A stretch of 64,000 bases of DNA, taken from the NCBI RefSeq assembly GCF_005280275.1, contig NZ_CP040022.1, positions 538,385-602,384 on the forward strand. The letters run 5' to 3'. The notes below the pieces were generated by a model, which saw only the letters and a list, made by a program, of their open reading frames with translations, had not been told where the DNA came from and did no database searches. The stretch is from Salinivibrio kushneri (lineage in GTDB: Bacteria; Pseudomonadota; Gammaproteobacteria; Enterobacterales; Vibrionaceae). Below, in pieces: positions 35,827 through 45,465 of the stretch. The position numbers were made by a program, and so were the translations under genes. The first letter of the stretch is position 1. The number at the start of each line of letters is the position of its first letter.

Positions 35827-37737
35827 TTATTGCAATTTAAAGTTGTGAACCATGCGGTCTAACTCTTCGTTCGAGTGAGTCAGCGACTTGGTGGCCGCGG
35901 TGGTTTGATTGCCACTGTCTACCAGCTTATTCACCATATCCCGAATCGACAGCATGTTTTTGCTCAGCTCTTCCGCGACAGAGCTTTGTTGCTCGGTGGC
36001 CGTGGCGATTTGGGTGCTCACATCGTCGATTTCGGTGACAGATGAGCTCATGATGGTCAAGCTGTTGGACACTTCTGAGGTTTTGTCTGCCGTGGTCTGA
36101 CACTGCTCTTTGGTTTTCTCCATGGCTTCGACCACACTCGAGGTGCCATCGAGTAACGCGGTGAGCATCTCAGAAATTTCCGTGGTGCTGCTTTGCGTGC
36201 GAGCGGCGAGGGCACGCACTTCATCGGCAACCACTGCAAAACCTCGGCCTTGCTCGCCAGCGCGCGCCGCTTCAATGGCCGCGTTGAGCGCCAGCAAATT
36301 CGTTTGTTCGGAAATTTCGCCAATTACCGTCAGCACGTCACTAATCCGATTCGCATCTTTGTTCATGCTGGTGATTCGGCCAGACATTTCTTCCACTTCA
36401 TCAACCAGTGCACTGACCGTGACGACAGCGTTATCAACCACTTTGAGTGACTGGTTGGCCTCTTTACTGGCTGAGGCGGTGATGCTGTTTGACTGAGAAA
36501 CGTTTTCTGCAATGTTTCGCGCGCTCTCACTCATTTGAGTGATAGCGGTGACCACTTGCTCGGTTTCAGAGGAGTGCGCGTCGAGCACAGATTCGTTTTC
36601 GCTGGTCGTTTGGGAAAGCTGACTGATATTGGCGGAGATCGCCTGACTCGACTCGGCGACGCTCAATATCATGCCTTGTAAGTTCTCGACAAAGCGGTTG
36701 AAGCCGTCACTGATTTGCGCCAAATCATCATTGCCGTTCACGTCAAGGCGAGCGGTGAGATCCCCTTCGCCGCGCGACAGATCCAATACTGCTTCTTTGA
36801 GTTTGAGTAAGGGGCGATACGAAAACTGAATAATCGCATAAATGGCACCCAGGCTGGCGATAAGGAGGACAACACCGGTGCCAATCGATTCGAATTGGGC
36901 ATCGCGAACTCCCGCCAGGGCGGTTTCTTGGTCAACAAAAACCATCAGGGTCCAATACCTGTTTTCGGTTAGGTTGACTCGCTGGAAATAGCCATCAAAT
37001 TGAATGCCTAAATAGGGGAACGTGAGGTGACCTTGCTCGCTACTGCGGAACATGCTCTCCATTTGTGAAAAGTTAGGACTAATTTGAGAGGGGGTTTTAC
37101 CGATATCATTGGGGTCATCACTGGCAAAAAACACCGCGTTTTGATCCGTCAATGTCGCGGCCCCACCGGCAAAGCGCATCTCACTGACTTGTGTGATGAC
37201 ATCTTCTAACGGAATATCACCAAGCAGCGCGCCGATAAACTGGCCGTTTTCAAACACTGGTGCCACGGCGCTGATCACTTTTCCACCGGTGACCTTGTCC
37301 GTGTAAATGTCAGTCAAGTGAATGGACTGATCGGATTTAACCGTACGGTACCAGTCTCGGTCTCGGAAGTTATATTCATTGGTGGTCACACCATTACCAT
37401 TGTGATTAGACATGTACGACGTACCGTTTTCGTAGGTCATGATCACATTGGCGATGCCGGCGGTGTCCGCGAGCATACGGACTTGTGCGACATTCTCAGG
37501 CTCGGTCAAATTTCTCGAGAAGTGCCCGGCACCTTGCTCTACCGCAGTGAGCTGAGACTGCACCAGCTGCTCTAACGCGGTAACATGATGGTCAAGTTTA
37601 TTTTGAGTTTGGGTGACCAAGGCACTGACCATCTTGTCACGTAATGACATCGCATTGATCGAACCGAGAACCACCAGAGAGAGGGTGACGAGCAGCCCCA
37701 CCCCAAAAATGATACGAGATTTAAACCCTAAGGTCAT
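35827..37737 (-). CDS. Methyl-accepting chemotaxis protein with periplasmic Cache sensor
   Basis: A 636-residue transmembrane chemoreceptor. TM1 is at about 10-30, a dCache-like periplasmic domain covers 35-280 ([18 protein letters not shown], and G-A-L-L-G-D-I are typical), TM2 is near 285-305, HAMP follows, and the signalling tip is [19 protein letters not shown]. Cache domains of this layout often bind amino acids. No CheR-binding pentapeptide is seen at the end. Monocistronic. Confidence 0.93.
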   Translation of the reverse strand: MTLGFKSRIIFGVGLLVTLSLVVLGSINAMSLRDKMVSALVTQTQNKLDHHVTALEQLVQSQLTAVEQGAGHFSRNLTEPENVAQVRMLADTAGIANVIMTYENGTSYMSNHNGNGVTTNEYNFRDRDWYRTVKSDQSIHLTDIYTDKVTGGKVISAVAPVFENGQFIGALLGDIPLEDVITQVSEMRFAGGAATLTDQNAVFFASDDPNDIGKTPSQISPNFSQMESMFRSSEQGHLTFPYLGIQFDGYFQRVNLTENRYWTLMVFVDQETALAGVRDAQFESIGTGVVLLIASLGAIYAIIQFSYRPLLKLKEAVLDLSRGEGDLTARLDVNGNDDLAQISDGFNRFVENLQGMILSVAESSQAISANISQLSQTTSENESVLDAHSSETEQVVTAITQMSESARNIAENVSQSNSITASASKEANQSLKVVDNAVVTVSALVDEVEEMSGRITSMNKDANRISDVLTVIGEISEQTNLLALNAAIEAARAGEQGRGFAVVADEVRALAARTQSSTTEISEMLTALLDGTSSVVEAMEKTKEQCQTTADKTSEVSNSLTIMSSSVTEIDDVSTQIATATEQQSSVAEELSKNMLSIRDMVNKLVDSGNQTTAATKSLTHSNEELDRMVHNFKLQ

Positions 37738-38239
37738 GACAATTACCCCTTACTGAGCGCGTGTTTGCCTGTCTAAAAAGTAAGGGTGCTTCCTGTGCTT
37801 GGTGTGCGTGTATTGTCCGCTTTTTTATGCGGTTTTTTGTTGCCCAACAAGGAGTCACCCAGCCAACGTTTATTTGAAATTAGTGCTTCTATTGCCTTTA
37901 TGCCAAATAAAAAAAGAAATTTTTGATAAGAATAACAATAGAGGGAGGGGGCGGTTTTTGCTAGTTGATAGATGAAAAGTGTATAACAATTTGGTGCTGT
38001 TTTGATGAAGGAATTATTAGGCAATAAAGACAGAGATTCGGGTTTTAAACGCCGTGTAAGAGGCTTACTGATATAAGCGCTTTATTTTCAGCATCTATCA
38101 GCAGCGAGTAAGATAAAACCAAACAGTGGTGAGGGGTTGAGACGTATGAAAGCTTGGCGTAATGATGTCGGCGATAAAAACCGTGTGGCGTACGCTGACT
38201 GACAGGTGCCAGCACCGATGCGAAGGTGCTGGTAAAACC
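37738..38239. other. Gene-free AT-rich stretch
   Basis: About 500 bases. It includes the upstream region of the chemoreceptor and a hairpin CCAGCACC/GGTGCTGG (38209-38232) downstream of the next gene, lacking a T-run. No supported gene. Confidence 0.5.
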
Positions 38240-38473
38240 TTATTCGGGGGAAGCGGCCTCAGGGATGATAAAGGCGTCAGGTTGTGCACGGTATTTTTCT
38301 ACACTGGCGAGATACACCTCGCGCTGCCAATCGACTAAGGCGCTGGCCTCCTGCTGGTAAAGGGTTTGTGGCGCTTGGTTATTCACTACCTTCCATACGG
38401 CGTAGGCAGCTTGTTTATCGAGTTCAATTTTTTGTTTCTCGTCGGCAGGTAGATTCGCCAAGTTGACGTCCAT
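38240..38473 (-). CDS. Small hypothetical protein
   Basis: 77 residues, soluble, rich in Ala/Gln/Glu, probably helical (K-Q-A-A-Y-A-V-W-K-V-V-N-N, then W-Q-R-E-V-Y-L-A-S-V-E-K-Y). ATG with GATAAGAGATG just upstream gives a weak ribosome site. I do not recognise the family. A hairpin follows its stop. Coding is plausible from composition but not certain. Confidence 0.5.
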   Translation of the reverse strand: MDVNLANLPADEKQKIELDKQAAYAVWKVVNNQAPQTLYQQEASALVDWQREVYLASVEKYRAQPDAFIIPEAASPE

Positions 38474-38622
38474 AGCACATCTCTTATCTGATCAGGGCTC
38501 TTGGATCCTAACCGAGCTGCACGATTCCAGCAAGATTTACTCGCCGTTTACCCCGTGCTGACATTGTGGCGTACTGGGTTGCTAGGCTAGTGGCTTTTAA
38601 ACGATAGCCAGTGGACACCGTG

Positions 38623-39000
38623 ATGACGTTTAATGATCAAGACAGACAGGCTTTGTACGAGACATGGATGTCTTATAAAGCGAAAGCTCGGATTACCCAG
38701 ATAGAAATGGCAAAAAAGCTTGAGATCAGCCACCTTAGCTTTTCGCGGTGCATTCACGGCGATGCCGTCCTTAACAGCCGGTTTGTGTTTGCGTTTTGCC
38801 AGGCGATGAGCGTTGAACCGAACAAGATTCTCCCCAGCTTGCGCGACCGCGAACAGGTCGAGCAAGACGTGCTCGTGACCAGTAAAGTGATCGTCGATGG
38901 GGCGATTGAAGCCGTGCATTATGAGGGCAGCACGGTGATTATCGAGTATCGCAAACCGCTTGCGCCTTCAGCCAGTACGGCGCTTGAACGGGTTTCGTGA
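38623..39000 (+). CDS. Helix-turn-helix (XRE-type) regulator
   Basis: About 125 residues. An N-terminal HTH (I-T-Q-I-E-M-A-K-K-L-E-I-S-H-L-S-F-S-R) is followed by F-C-Q-A-M-S-V-E-P and a C-terminal beta-rich tail (V-I-V-D-G-A-I-E-A-V-H-Y-E-G-S). Resembles small phage-repressor-like regulators of Vibrio. GTG at 38611 in the same frame is an alternative start. The last 33 bases overlap the convergent DUF1289 gene. Confidence 0.75.
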   Translation: MTFNDQDRQALYETWMSYKAKARITQIEMAKKLEISHLSFSRCIHGDAVLNSRFVFAFCQAMSVEPNKILPSLRDREQVEQDVLVTSKVIVDGAIEAVHYEGSTVIIEYRKPLAPSASTALERVS

Positions 39001-39174
39001 GCGGCGAGGCGGGTCAGTAGGGCAAGGGTCTGGTCGATTTTCCAGCTCTAACATAATGGTTTCGCGCTCAGTGTCCGTCATTTTTCCCCAGCGGACAATT
39101 TCGTCAAGCGTGCGTTTGCAACCGAGGCAAATGTCTTCTTCACGCCGACAGTGACCAATGCAAGGTGTTAACAC
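38968..39174 (-). CDS. DUF1289 family zinc-finger-like protein
   Basis: 68 residues. The Cys pattern T-P-C-I-G-H-C...C-L-G-C-K-R-T-L-D-E-I is the DUF1289 signature and should bind a metal. W-G-K-M-T-D-T-E-R follows. RBS GAGG precedes the start. Its 3' end overlaps the XRE gene on the other strand. Confidence 0.85.
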   Translation of the reverse strand: MLTPCIGHCRREEDICLGCKRTLDEIVRWGKMTDTERETIMLELENRPDPCPTDPPRRSRNPFKRRTG

Positions 39175-39201
39175 GCGACCTCCTCAAAACGACCAAACTA
39201 G

Positions 39202-39231
39202 CAGACAGACAGCTGATAGGCTGTCTGTCTG
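39202..39231 (-). terminator. Hairpin downstream of the GST gene
   Basis: Perfect 11-base stem CAGACAGACAG/CTGTCTGTCTG with an eight-base loop, between the GST stop and the DUF1289 start. No strong T-run, so it may be a weak or factor-assisted terminator. Confidence 0.55.
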
Positions 39232-39264
39232 ACTCGAACATGACGCGTTAGTATAGCGAGTTTG

Positions 39265-39933
39265 CTATCGCGTCACCATGCCACGTACCTGCTCGGCCCG
39301 TTCATCGTCTGTTGCCTCATCAGGCGCGGGAGTCAGTAATGCTTTTTGACAAGCAGGACGCGCGGCGAGTTTGTCTAGCCACGCTTGTAGCGCGTCTAAT
39401 CCGCTAACATTGACACCGCTCCATTCATGGATCCTCGCCCACGGCCACGTGGCCATATCAGCAATGGTATAGCTATCTCCTGCCAAGTAAGGGTGCTGTT
39501 GCAGTTGCTTATCGACCACTTCAAGGAGGCGGCGGCCTTCTTTTTGATAGCGTTCAATCGCGGCGGGGATCGTCTCTGGGAAATAGCGATAGAAGACATT
39601 GGCTTGCCCCATCATTGGCCCCACGCCTCCCATTTGGAACATCAGCCACTGAATCGTCTGTGAGCGCGCCTTGGGATCGCTGGGTAAGAATTGTCCCGTT
39701 TTTTCGGCGAGATAAAGTAAAATTGCCCCTGACTCAAAGACAGGAAAGTCGCCATTGGCTCTATCGACAATCGCGGGAATACGACCGTTGGGGTTGATGG
39801 CTAAAAAATCGGGCTGTTTTTGCTCATTGGCCATGAGATCAACGCTGTGGAGTTGATAATCCAGCCCCATTTCTTCTAGCGCAATCGCCACTTTTTGCCC
39901 GTTAGGTGTCGCGGCAGAATAAAATTCAATCAT
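39265..39933 (-). CDS. Glutathione S-transferase family protein (YfcG-like)
   Basis: 222 residues. The thioredoxin-like N-domain begins [21 protein letters not shown] and has I-P-A-I-V-D and [11 protein letters not shown]; the helical C-domain contains [11 protein letters not shown]. The T-P-N-G-x-K start is that of the Nu-class (YfcG/YghU) enzymes, which act as glutathione-dependent disulfide reductases. Confidence 0.88.
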   Translation of the reverse strand: MIEFYSAATPNGQKVAIALEEMGLDYQLHSVDLMANEQKQPDFLAINPNGRIPAIVDRANGDFPVFESGAILLYLAEKTGQFLPSDPKARSQTIQWLMFQMGGVGPMMGQANVFYRYFPETIPAAIERYQKEGRRLLEVVDKQLQQHPYLAGDSYTIADMATWPWARIHEWSGVNVSGLDALQAWLDKLAARPACQKALLTPAPDEATDDERAEQVRGMVTR

Positions 39934-40044
39934 ATTGGCTCCTTGCTCGGGGGTGTCACGCGATGAGTGGTCCCGTAAAAAAACGGTCCCTTATCAATAT
40001 AGGGCATTGTTAATCAGTATTGGGGCCAATCTGTTTAAGATCAA

Positions 40045-42270
40045 TCAGTGTGCGATTGACTGTGTATTAGGCCATATAAGTGACAGCGTCACGCCATCTC
40101 CGTGTGGCCGGTTGGCAGCGACAAGCTCGGCTTGGTGAAAGTCGGCGATTAACCGTGCGATATACAGTCCTAAGCCAAGGTGAGGCTTATCCGCGCTCTG
40201 ACCATCAGGGCGGACACTGACCATAGAGTTAAAGAGTTGTTCGCGCATATGCTCGGGGAGCAATGGGCCGCGATTACTGACGGTCATCGCGATCTGATGC
40301 GCATTTTGTGACAGCGATAAGGCAATGGGGGCGGTGCCGTTATCAAACTCCACGGCATTGGCGATAAGCTTGTCGAGTAATTGCGCCAGATAATCAGGAA
40401 CACCGAATACCTTTACGGTGTGATGGGGCAGGCTTAAGGTAAAGGTCTTATCTGGGTAAGCGAATTGGTAGCCTTGGGTACAGCCTTCTAGTAGGGCATT
40501 GAGATCCACTGTCTCCTTGTCAGCGTTATCAAAGCTCTGCTCTAGGCGGGTGGCCTCGGTTAACGTCGATAAAATCCCCGCTAGGCGGTGAACCCCATCT
40601 TGCGCGCGATTAATGTAGGTTAAATGCTCTGGGTTTTCCTGGGTGTAGGCCATGTTTTCAAGCGAGGAGCGCACCACGGCAATCGGCGTGCGTAGCTCGT
40701 GGGATAACCGCGAACTCATGGCTTCCAAGTAGTGATTATACCCGGCAATTCGGCGGACCATGTCGGCCATGGTGCGTGACAGCCGGCCAATCTCGTCATG
40801 GCTATGCGTGGTGGTTATGGCGCCGGTGACTCGACCTTGGCTATCGATAGCGTGGTCGGCCTCGTGTTGGAGGCGGCGTAAGCGCTTGGCGATATGGGAT
40901 CCAAATAACAGCAGCAACAACACACCGGTACAAATCACTGCCAGCATAACGGAAAACAGGGTTTCCAATGCTTCATTACGTAAACTGCGAATGCCGTTGG
41001 TGGTCTCTTCGACGATCACCGCACCGGCGACACGGTCGTCGAGCCAGATAGGATAGGCGGCGGATAAGATCATCGCTTGGTTATCGTCCGAGCTGCGCCA
41101 ACCCGCATAAGGCCGTCCTTGCAACGCTTGCTGTGCCTGCACGCCTTGGTAAATAGAGGCTTGCTGCATGGCGTCGATGAAGTGATCGGGTGGCGTCACG
41201 AGCAAGCGGTCATACCAGGGGCGCAGTAGTGTGTCGGTTATCCAGGGGATCAACCCCTCTGGTTGGTCTGAAGGCGACTGAGGCTGCCAAACGCCATTGG
41301 AGGTTTGAATATCGCCATCTTTGGCGAGCACGCGACTGTGTTTGTCGACGATCCAAACCCGCGATGCGTCGTTATTCATTCGCTCAATCAGAGATTGGAT
41401 AGCGGCCGAGGGCATCATAAAGCTGCCCAGTGTGGTGGGGGAGCGCGTTGAAGCACTGCCGATGATGGCGTTAAGTGGCCGCTCGAAACCATTGCCGCGA
41501 TCATAATAGGCAAGCGCCAGCTGCTGACCAATCCAATTGGCGGGGAGTTTCACTTCAATGCTGTACCCTTTTTCTGTCGCTTGCCATTTTGCCGCGATGG
41601 GCAAGGGCTGAGCGGGGCCTTCCATCGTGGTCTCATCAGCCCGCTCAGGTAGTCCATTGGCGAGATGAGTGATATGGGCATTATCGCTGTTGCGGGCTTG
41701 GCTGAGCGCGACGCGATAAAACGCCCCTTGAGGGGATGTGAGCGCGATAATCAAGTGATCTTGGCTGGTTATATCCCCCTTTTTCTGAGCTGGGGTTGGC
41801 GTCGTATCGGTGACATTGAGACCGAAATAAACAGAATCGGTATTGCTGCCGGTGAGCACTGACAACGCCAATTGGTCACTGTGGTAGGGGACTTGGTTAA
41901 AAATCAGGCCATCACGCTGGTAAAGGCGTTGATGATGGCGATCTGGGTGCCAGTCGCTCAAGTCGCCATCCAACCTGATGGGGTGGTTAAGACGAAAAGC
42001 GTGGAGATCCTTTCCTGGTTCCAGCTTTGAGGGCGTTTGCCGATAAGCAAAGAGCGCCGGTCGGTCATTCATCCCCATGGCAAAGGCGCGAGCGGTGCCC
42101 ATCAAGGTTTGCTCTTGCCCTTGTCGTAGTACGGTTTCCATCTCCCACACATATTGGTACCCCAGATAGGGCAACAGCAGCAAAAAGCTCGATAGCACCA
42201 CTATTTTGGTACGGATCCCAGCCAGGTGTTGCCATATGCGACGCGCAAGCGGGTGTAACTTCGCGATCAT
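40045..42270 (-). CDS. Sensor histidine kinase of the proteobacterial dedicated sortase system
   Basis: A 741-residue membrane kinase. TM1 is at about 22-42. The long periplasmic sensor (45-430) includes a carbohydrate-binding-like segment starting I-R-L-D-G-D-L-S-D-W. TM2 is near 440-460, then HAMP, HisKA with His524 in L-S-H-E-L-R-T-P and an ATPase domain (G-L-G-L-Y-I-A-R-L-I). The order and the R-Q-G-Q-E-Q-x-L-x-G-T-A-R-A start match the dedicated-sortase kinases of marine proteobacteria as I recall them. Overlaps the regulator gene by four bases. Confidence 0.8.
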   Translation of the reverse strand: MIAKLHPLARRIWQHLAGIRTKIVVLSSFLLLLPYLGYQYVWEMETVLRQGQEQTLMGTARAFAMGMNDRPALFAYRQTPSKLEPGKDLHAFRLNHPIRLDGDLSDWHPDRHHQRLYQRDGLIFNQVPYHSDQLALSVLTGSNTDSVYFGLNVTDTTPTPAQKKGDITSQDHLIIALTSPQGAFYRVALSQARNSDNAHITHLANGLPERADETTMEGPAQPLPIAAKWQATEKGYSIEVKLPANWIGQQLALAYYDRGNGFERPLNAIIGSASTRSPTTLGSFMMPSAAIQSLIERMNNDASRVWIVDKHSRVLAKDGDIQTSNGVWQPQSPSDQPEGLIPWITDTLLRPWYDRLLVTPPDHFIDAMQQASIYQGVQAQQALQGRPYAGWRSSDDNQAMILSAAYPIWLDDRVAGAVIVEETTNGIRSLRNEALETLFSVMLAVICTGVLLLLLFGSHIAKRLRRLQHEADHAIDSQGRVTGAITTTHSHDEIGRLSRTMADMVRRIAGYNHYLEAMSSRLSHELRTPIAVVRSSLENMAYTQENPEHLTYINRAQDGVHRLAGILSTLTEATRLEQSFDNADKETVDLNALLEGCTQGYQFAYPDKTFTLSLPHHTVKVFGVPDYLAQLLDKLIANAVEFDNGTAPIALSLSQNAHQIAMTVSNRGPLLPEHMREQLFNSMVSVRPDGQSADKPHLGLGLYIARLIADFHQAELVAANRPHGDGVTLSLIWPNTQSIAH

Positions 42271-42965
42271 TCGGGGGCCTCATCCCAACGGTAGCCCATG
42301 CCATAAACGGTACTGATGCAATCAAACTGCTTATCAACCACCATGAATTTCTTACGAATTCGTTTAATGTGTGAGGTGATAGTGCTGTCATCCACCACAG
42401 CATGTGCTTCATCCATGAGCGCTTGACGGCTTTTAACATGCCCGGGTCGTTTGACGAGGGCGTGTACCATCCAAAATTCGGTCACGGTGAGATCAATCAG
42501 TTGGTCATGCCAATAGACCCGCATCCGGTCCAGGTCGAGGTCAAGAGGGCCACACTGGAGACGCCTATCCGCTTTAGACGGGCTTTGTGCCAAAAGATCA
42601 GAGCGACGGAACAAGGCGGCAATACGTGCCATTAAATGCGGCAAAGACACATCCTTGGTGAGGTAATCATCCGCGCCCATCCGCAACCCAACCACGGTAT
42701 CAATATCACTGTCACGCGCGGTGAGGAATATAATCGGCACCGTCGCCGACAAGGCGCGGAGGGATTGGCAAAGGGCAAACCCCCCATCGATTTCATTGCC
42801 TAAGCCTATATCGATGATCGCTAGGTCGGGCAATTGCCGCTCAAAGGCCGCCTGCGCGCTGGGCCGGTCTTGGTAGGTATGGACTTGGTAACCCTGGCGG
42901 CGAATAACATCGGCGTAGTTTTCTCGGATCGCCGCGTCATCTTCCACTATCGCGATGTGTTTCAT
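42267..42965 (-). CDS. Response regulator of the proteobacterial dedicated sortase system
   Basis: About 232 residues: receiver (acidic pair E-D-D at 8-10, phospho-acceptor Asp52 in I-I-D-I-G-L-G, Lys in Y-L-T-K-D) followed by an OmpR-type winged helix. I chose ATG at 42965 (M-K-H-I-A-I-V-E-D-D). Cotranscribed with the kinase and divergent from the OmpA-like gene, which is the probable target. Confidence 0.85.
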   Translation of the reverse strand: MKHIAIVEDDAAIRENYADVIRRQGYQVHTYQDRPSAQAAFERQLPDLAIIDIGLGNEIDGGFALCQSLRALSATVPIIFLTARDSDIDTVVGLRMGADDYLTKDVSLPHLMARIAALFRRSDLLAQSPSKADRRLQCGPLDLDLDRMRVYWHDQLIDLTVTEFWMVHALVKRPGHVKSRQALMDEAHAVVDDSTITSHIKRIRKKFMVVDKQFDCISTVYGMGYRWDEAPE

Positions 42966-43167
42966 AACTCTGTCTTCGTATCTTGCGTTGTGATGACTAT
43001 ACCCAAACTGTGTGCAGAGAAAACCCTCTTCGCGCATGAAACGTCAATTGCCATTTTTTTGCCACTATTGATCGCCAGATTGCCATTTTTACTCCCGCAA
43101 AATGCCTTAAGTGCTTGCTGTAATAACGTCATATCAAACAGCACGATTCACCGTAAGCGAGGATAAA

Positions 43168-43884
43168 ATGGATATTAAAAAACAACTGACGCACTCTGTA
43201 TTCGCGGTTTCAATGTTCGCGGTCGCCACGCCACAAGGGATGGCCGCCAGTGAGGTTGAACGCAATAAACAGCCTGAGTTGATCGGGATGGGAAGCGGTG
43301 CCATCGCGGGGGCGGTGGTGGCAGGCCCTGTCGGCGCGGTTGCAGGGGCCATTATTGGCACCGTGATGGGACAAAATGCCAGCTATGAAGATTTGGCCCA
43401 CGAGCAGGGTGAGACGATTCAAACGATCCGAGACGAGAATCAATCACTGAGTCGGATTAGCCAAAAATACAATGAAGCGCAGCTTGAACTCGCGCGTTTG
43501 CGCAGTGCGCAGCATCAGGTGGACGATCTTGCCTTGGCGATGAATATTCAGTTTCGCACCAGCTCAGCGGATATCGAGCCGCACTTTATGATCCAGCTCG
43601 ACGAGCTAGCCGGGTTTATTCAACAAATGCCAAATGCGCAATGGCAACTCGCAGGCTATGCCGATCCAAGAGGGCGTCAAGGCTATAACCAAGCACTGTC
43701 GGAACGCCGCGTGCAGGCAGTCAAAGATTATCTCGTCTCGGTAGGTGTGGATCCGCATCAGCTCAACACGGTGGCGTATGGGGACAGTCAGCCACTGGAT
43801 AATCAAGCGGGAAATGAGGGCTTTTTCTTTGACCGCCGTGTGACGGTAAGCCGTATGGCGGATACGCCAACCGCTCAGCGTTAG
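43168..43884 (+). CDS. OmpA-family protein of the dedicated sortase system (PdsO-like)
   Basis: 238 residues. Signal peptide 1-27, then a glycine-zipper segment (40-68, G-M-G-S-G-A-I-A-G-A), a coiled coil (about 75-115) and a C-terminal OmpA-like peptidoglycan-binding domain (G-Y-A-D-P-R-G and N-Q-A-L-S-E-R-R). That architecture is PdsO. ATG at 43168 with GAGG upstream. Divergent from the two-component genes. Neither the sortase nor its target protein is found next to it. Confidence 0.8.
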   Translation: MDIKKQLTHSVFAVSMFAVATPQGMAASEVERNKQPELIGMGSGAIAGAVVAGPVGAVAGAIIGTVMGQNASYEDLAHEQGETIQTIRDENQSLSRISQKYNEAQLELARLRSAQHQVDDLALAMNIQFRTSSADIEPHFMIQLDELAGFIQQMPNAQWQLAGYADPRGRQGYNQALSERRVQAVKDYLVSVGVDPHQLNTVAYGDSQPLDNQAGNEGFFFDRRVTVSRMADTPTAQR

Positions 43885-43976
43885 TCACCCATCTCCGCGC
43901 TTTTTACAACATAACGCCTCATCGGTAGATTGAGCCAGCAGTCTGCGGGTGGGTAACCCAAACAAGGAAGACGATA

Positions 43977-44405
43977 ATGATAAGACAAGCCATTGATAAA
44001 GACATCGATGTCATTAGCCAACTCTGCGCACTTTGCCAGTCAGATAACGTAGACAAGCGTCAGATGCATCGCCATATCAGGCACTTACTCAATCAAGACT
44101 TGGTGTCAGTCAGCGTGGCCGAGCTTTGCGGCTTGGTGGCGGGTGTGGTGGTCTGTCAGGTGATCCCACAATTAGGTTTATCAGGCCACATGGGGCGCAT
44201 TAGCACCATTATTGTTGACGAACCATTCCGTGATATGACGTTGGGGCGTCAACTGCTCGTCGCTGCCGAGCAGGCGCTAATAGCAAGAGGGTGTGATCAC
44301 ATTGAAGTGGTTCCAAGTTACCACAAGGAAGATGCGCAGAGTTTTTATATGCATTGTGGTTTTCAGCTGACCCCAGAACGGTTGATCAAACCGCTGGCCG
44401 CGTGA
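43977..44405 (+). CDS. GNAT family N-acetyltransferase
   Basis: 142 residues with the acetyl-CoA site I-I-V-D-E-P-F-R-D-M-T-L-G-R-Q-L-L (Q/R-x-x-G-x-G/A pattern slightly degenerate) and the C-terminal F-Y-M-H-C-G-F. RBS AAGGAAGA upstream. Acceptor substrate unknown. Confidence 0.85.
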   Translation: MIRQAIDKDIDVISQLCALCQSDNVDKRQMHRHIRHLLNQDLVSVSVAELCGLVAGVVVCQVIPQLGLSGHMGRISTIIVDEPFRDMTLGRQLLVAAEQALIARGCDHIEVVPSYHKEDAQSFYMHCGFQLTPERLIKPLAA

Positions 44406-44412
44406 GCAGATG

Positions 44413-44937
44413 CTAAGGCAGGGCGGGATCTGTGCTGCTCAGTTCGCTCGAAACAGCGTCGGGCCACTTGCCTGTTGCTTCCCAAGTCAGCAATGCGCGT
44501 TTGGCGGTTAATCCCCCTCCATAGCCGACCAACTGTCCTTGGCGGCCAATAATCCGATGACAAGGGATAATAATAGAAATCGGATTTTTGCCATTGGCAC
44601 TGCCTACAGCTTGGTTGGCTTTTGGGTTACCGATCAGATGCGAGATCGCTTGGTAACTGGCCGTTTCACCAAAAGAGATCGATTGCAGTGCCTGCCATAC
44701 GCGCTGCTGAAAGGCTGTCCCCTGCGGGGCAAGTGGCACCGAGAATAACTGTCGCGTGCCCGCAAAGTACTCATCAAGTTGTCGGCAGGCCAGCTCGAGA
44801 ATAGCGGCGCTTTCCGGCGAACTGAGGTGATCAGTATGATTCGGTGCGCGGTTAGGGAGGTACAGAGCCGTTAATCCCTGGTTATTGGCTAGCAATGTTA
44901 ATGGCCCCAGAGGGGAAGCGTAGGTTCTCTTGCTCAT
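44413..44937 (-). CDS. ogt: Methylated-DNA--protein-cysteine methyltransferase
   Basis: 174 residues. The methyl-accepting Cys126 is in I-I-I-P-C-H-R-I-I-G; the helix-turn-helix-like F-Q-Q-R-V-W-Q-A-L and G-N-P-K-A-N-Q-A-V-G-S-A-N-G-K-N-P are typical. It repairs O6-alkylguanine directly. Single-domain Ogt type. Seven bases separate its stop from that of the convergent GNAT gene. Confidence 0.95.
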   Translation of the reverse strand: MSKRTYASPLGPLTLLANNQGLTALYLPNRAPNHTDHLSSPESAAILELACRQLDEYFAGTRQLFSVPLAPQGTAFQQRVWQALQSISFGETASYQAISHLIGNPKANQAVGSANGKNPISIIIPCHRIIGRQGQLVGYGGGLTAKRALLTWEATGKWPDAVSSELSSTDPALP

Positions 44938-44958
44938 GGTACCTCCGTGTTCGGCACG

Positions 44959-45390
44959 TTATTTCTTGTCTTGATTACAATAGGCGCAAGCGGTAAGAAA
45001 GGCATTTTCCTGAAATTGCTTTAAGCCTAGCTCTTTTAAGTTTACATCGATGGGATGACGTTTTAGCGTTTGTTTCATCACATTGGAGGAGAAGACTTCG
45101 GCGTCAACGCCTTCGATCAGTTGCAAAACAGCTTCCATTTTAAAGCCCGCACTACTACCTGCAAATTTGCCTTTGGTCTGGCGCTCACGGATAACGATTT
45201 TATCCACTTGATAGTCTTCGATGAGCTTGCTCATGGTGCGATGGAAATGTTGAATACTCTCTTGGGCTTCTGGCGAGGGCAGCGTAATTTTCTTGGCTCG
45301 ACACTCAGGCACCGAAAACAAATGATTGTCACTATCTAGCAAGACCAGGTTCGCTTCATTCGCTTTTAAATCAACCGCGCAAACTCTCAT
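44959..45390 (-). CDS. DUF3010 family protein
   Basis: 143 residues. M-R-V-C-A-V-D-L-K-A-N-E-A-N and the conserved I-V-I-R-E-R-Q-T-K-G-K-F-A-G-S-S-A-G-F-K-M-E mark DUF3010, found in Vibrio and related marine bacteria. The early Asp and later Glu suggest an RNase H-like fold, but function is unknown. Confidence 0.85.
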   Translation of the reverse strand: MRVCAVDLKANEANLVLLDSDNHLFSVPECRAKKITLPSPEAQESIQHFHRTMSKLIEDYQVDKIVIRERQTKGKFAGSSAGFKMEAVLQLIEGVDAEVFSSNVMKQTLKRHPIDVNLKELGLKQFQENAFLTACAYCNQDKK

Positions 45391-45465
45391 TTTTCTCTCT
45401 CTATCTTAAAGGCATTGTCACTGAGGGAGGGCAGTATACGCAAAAGCCTTCGCCTCGTCACAGGA

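Noticed and set aside
35783..35830. tRNA-like stretch on the minus strand (GTAGCTCAGCGGGA resembles a D-arm)
   Set aside because: No matching D-stem, anticodon arm, T-arm (TTCGA) or acceptor pairing follows; the sequence is better explained by the long hairpin at 35767-35803.
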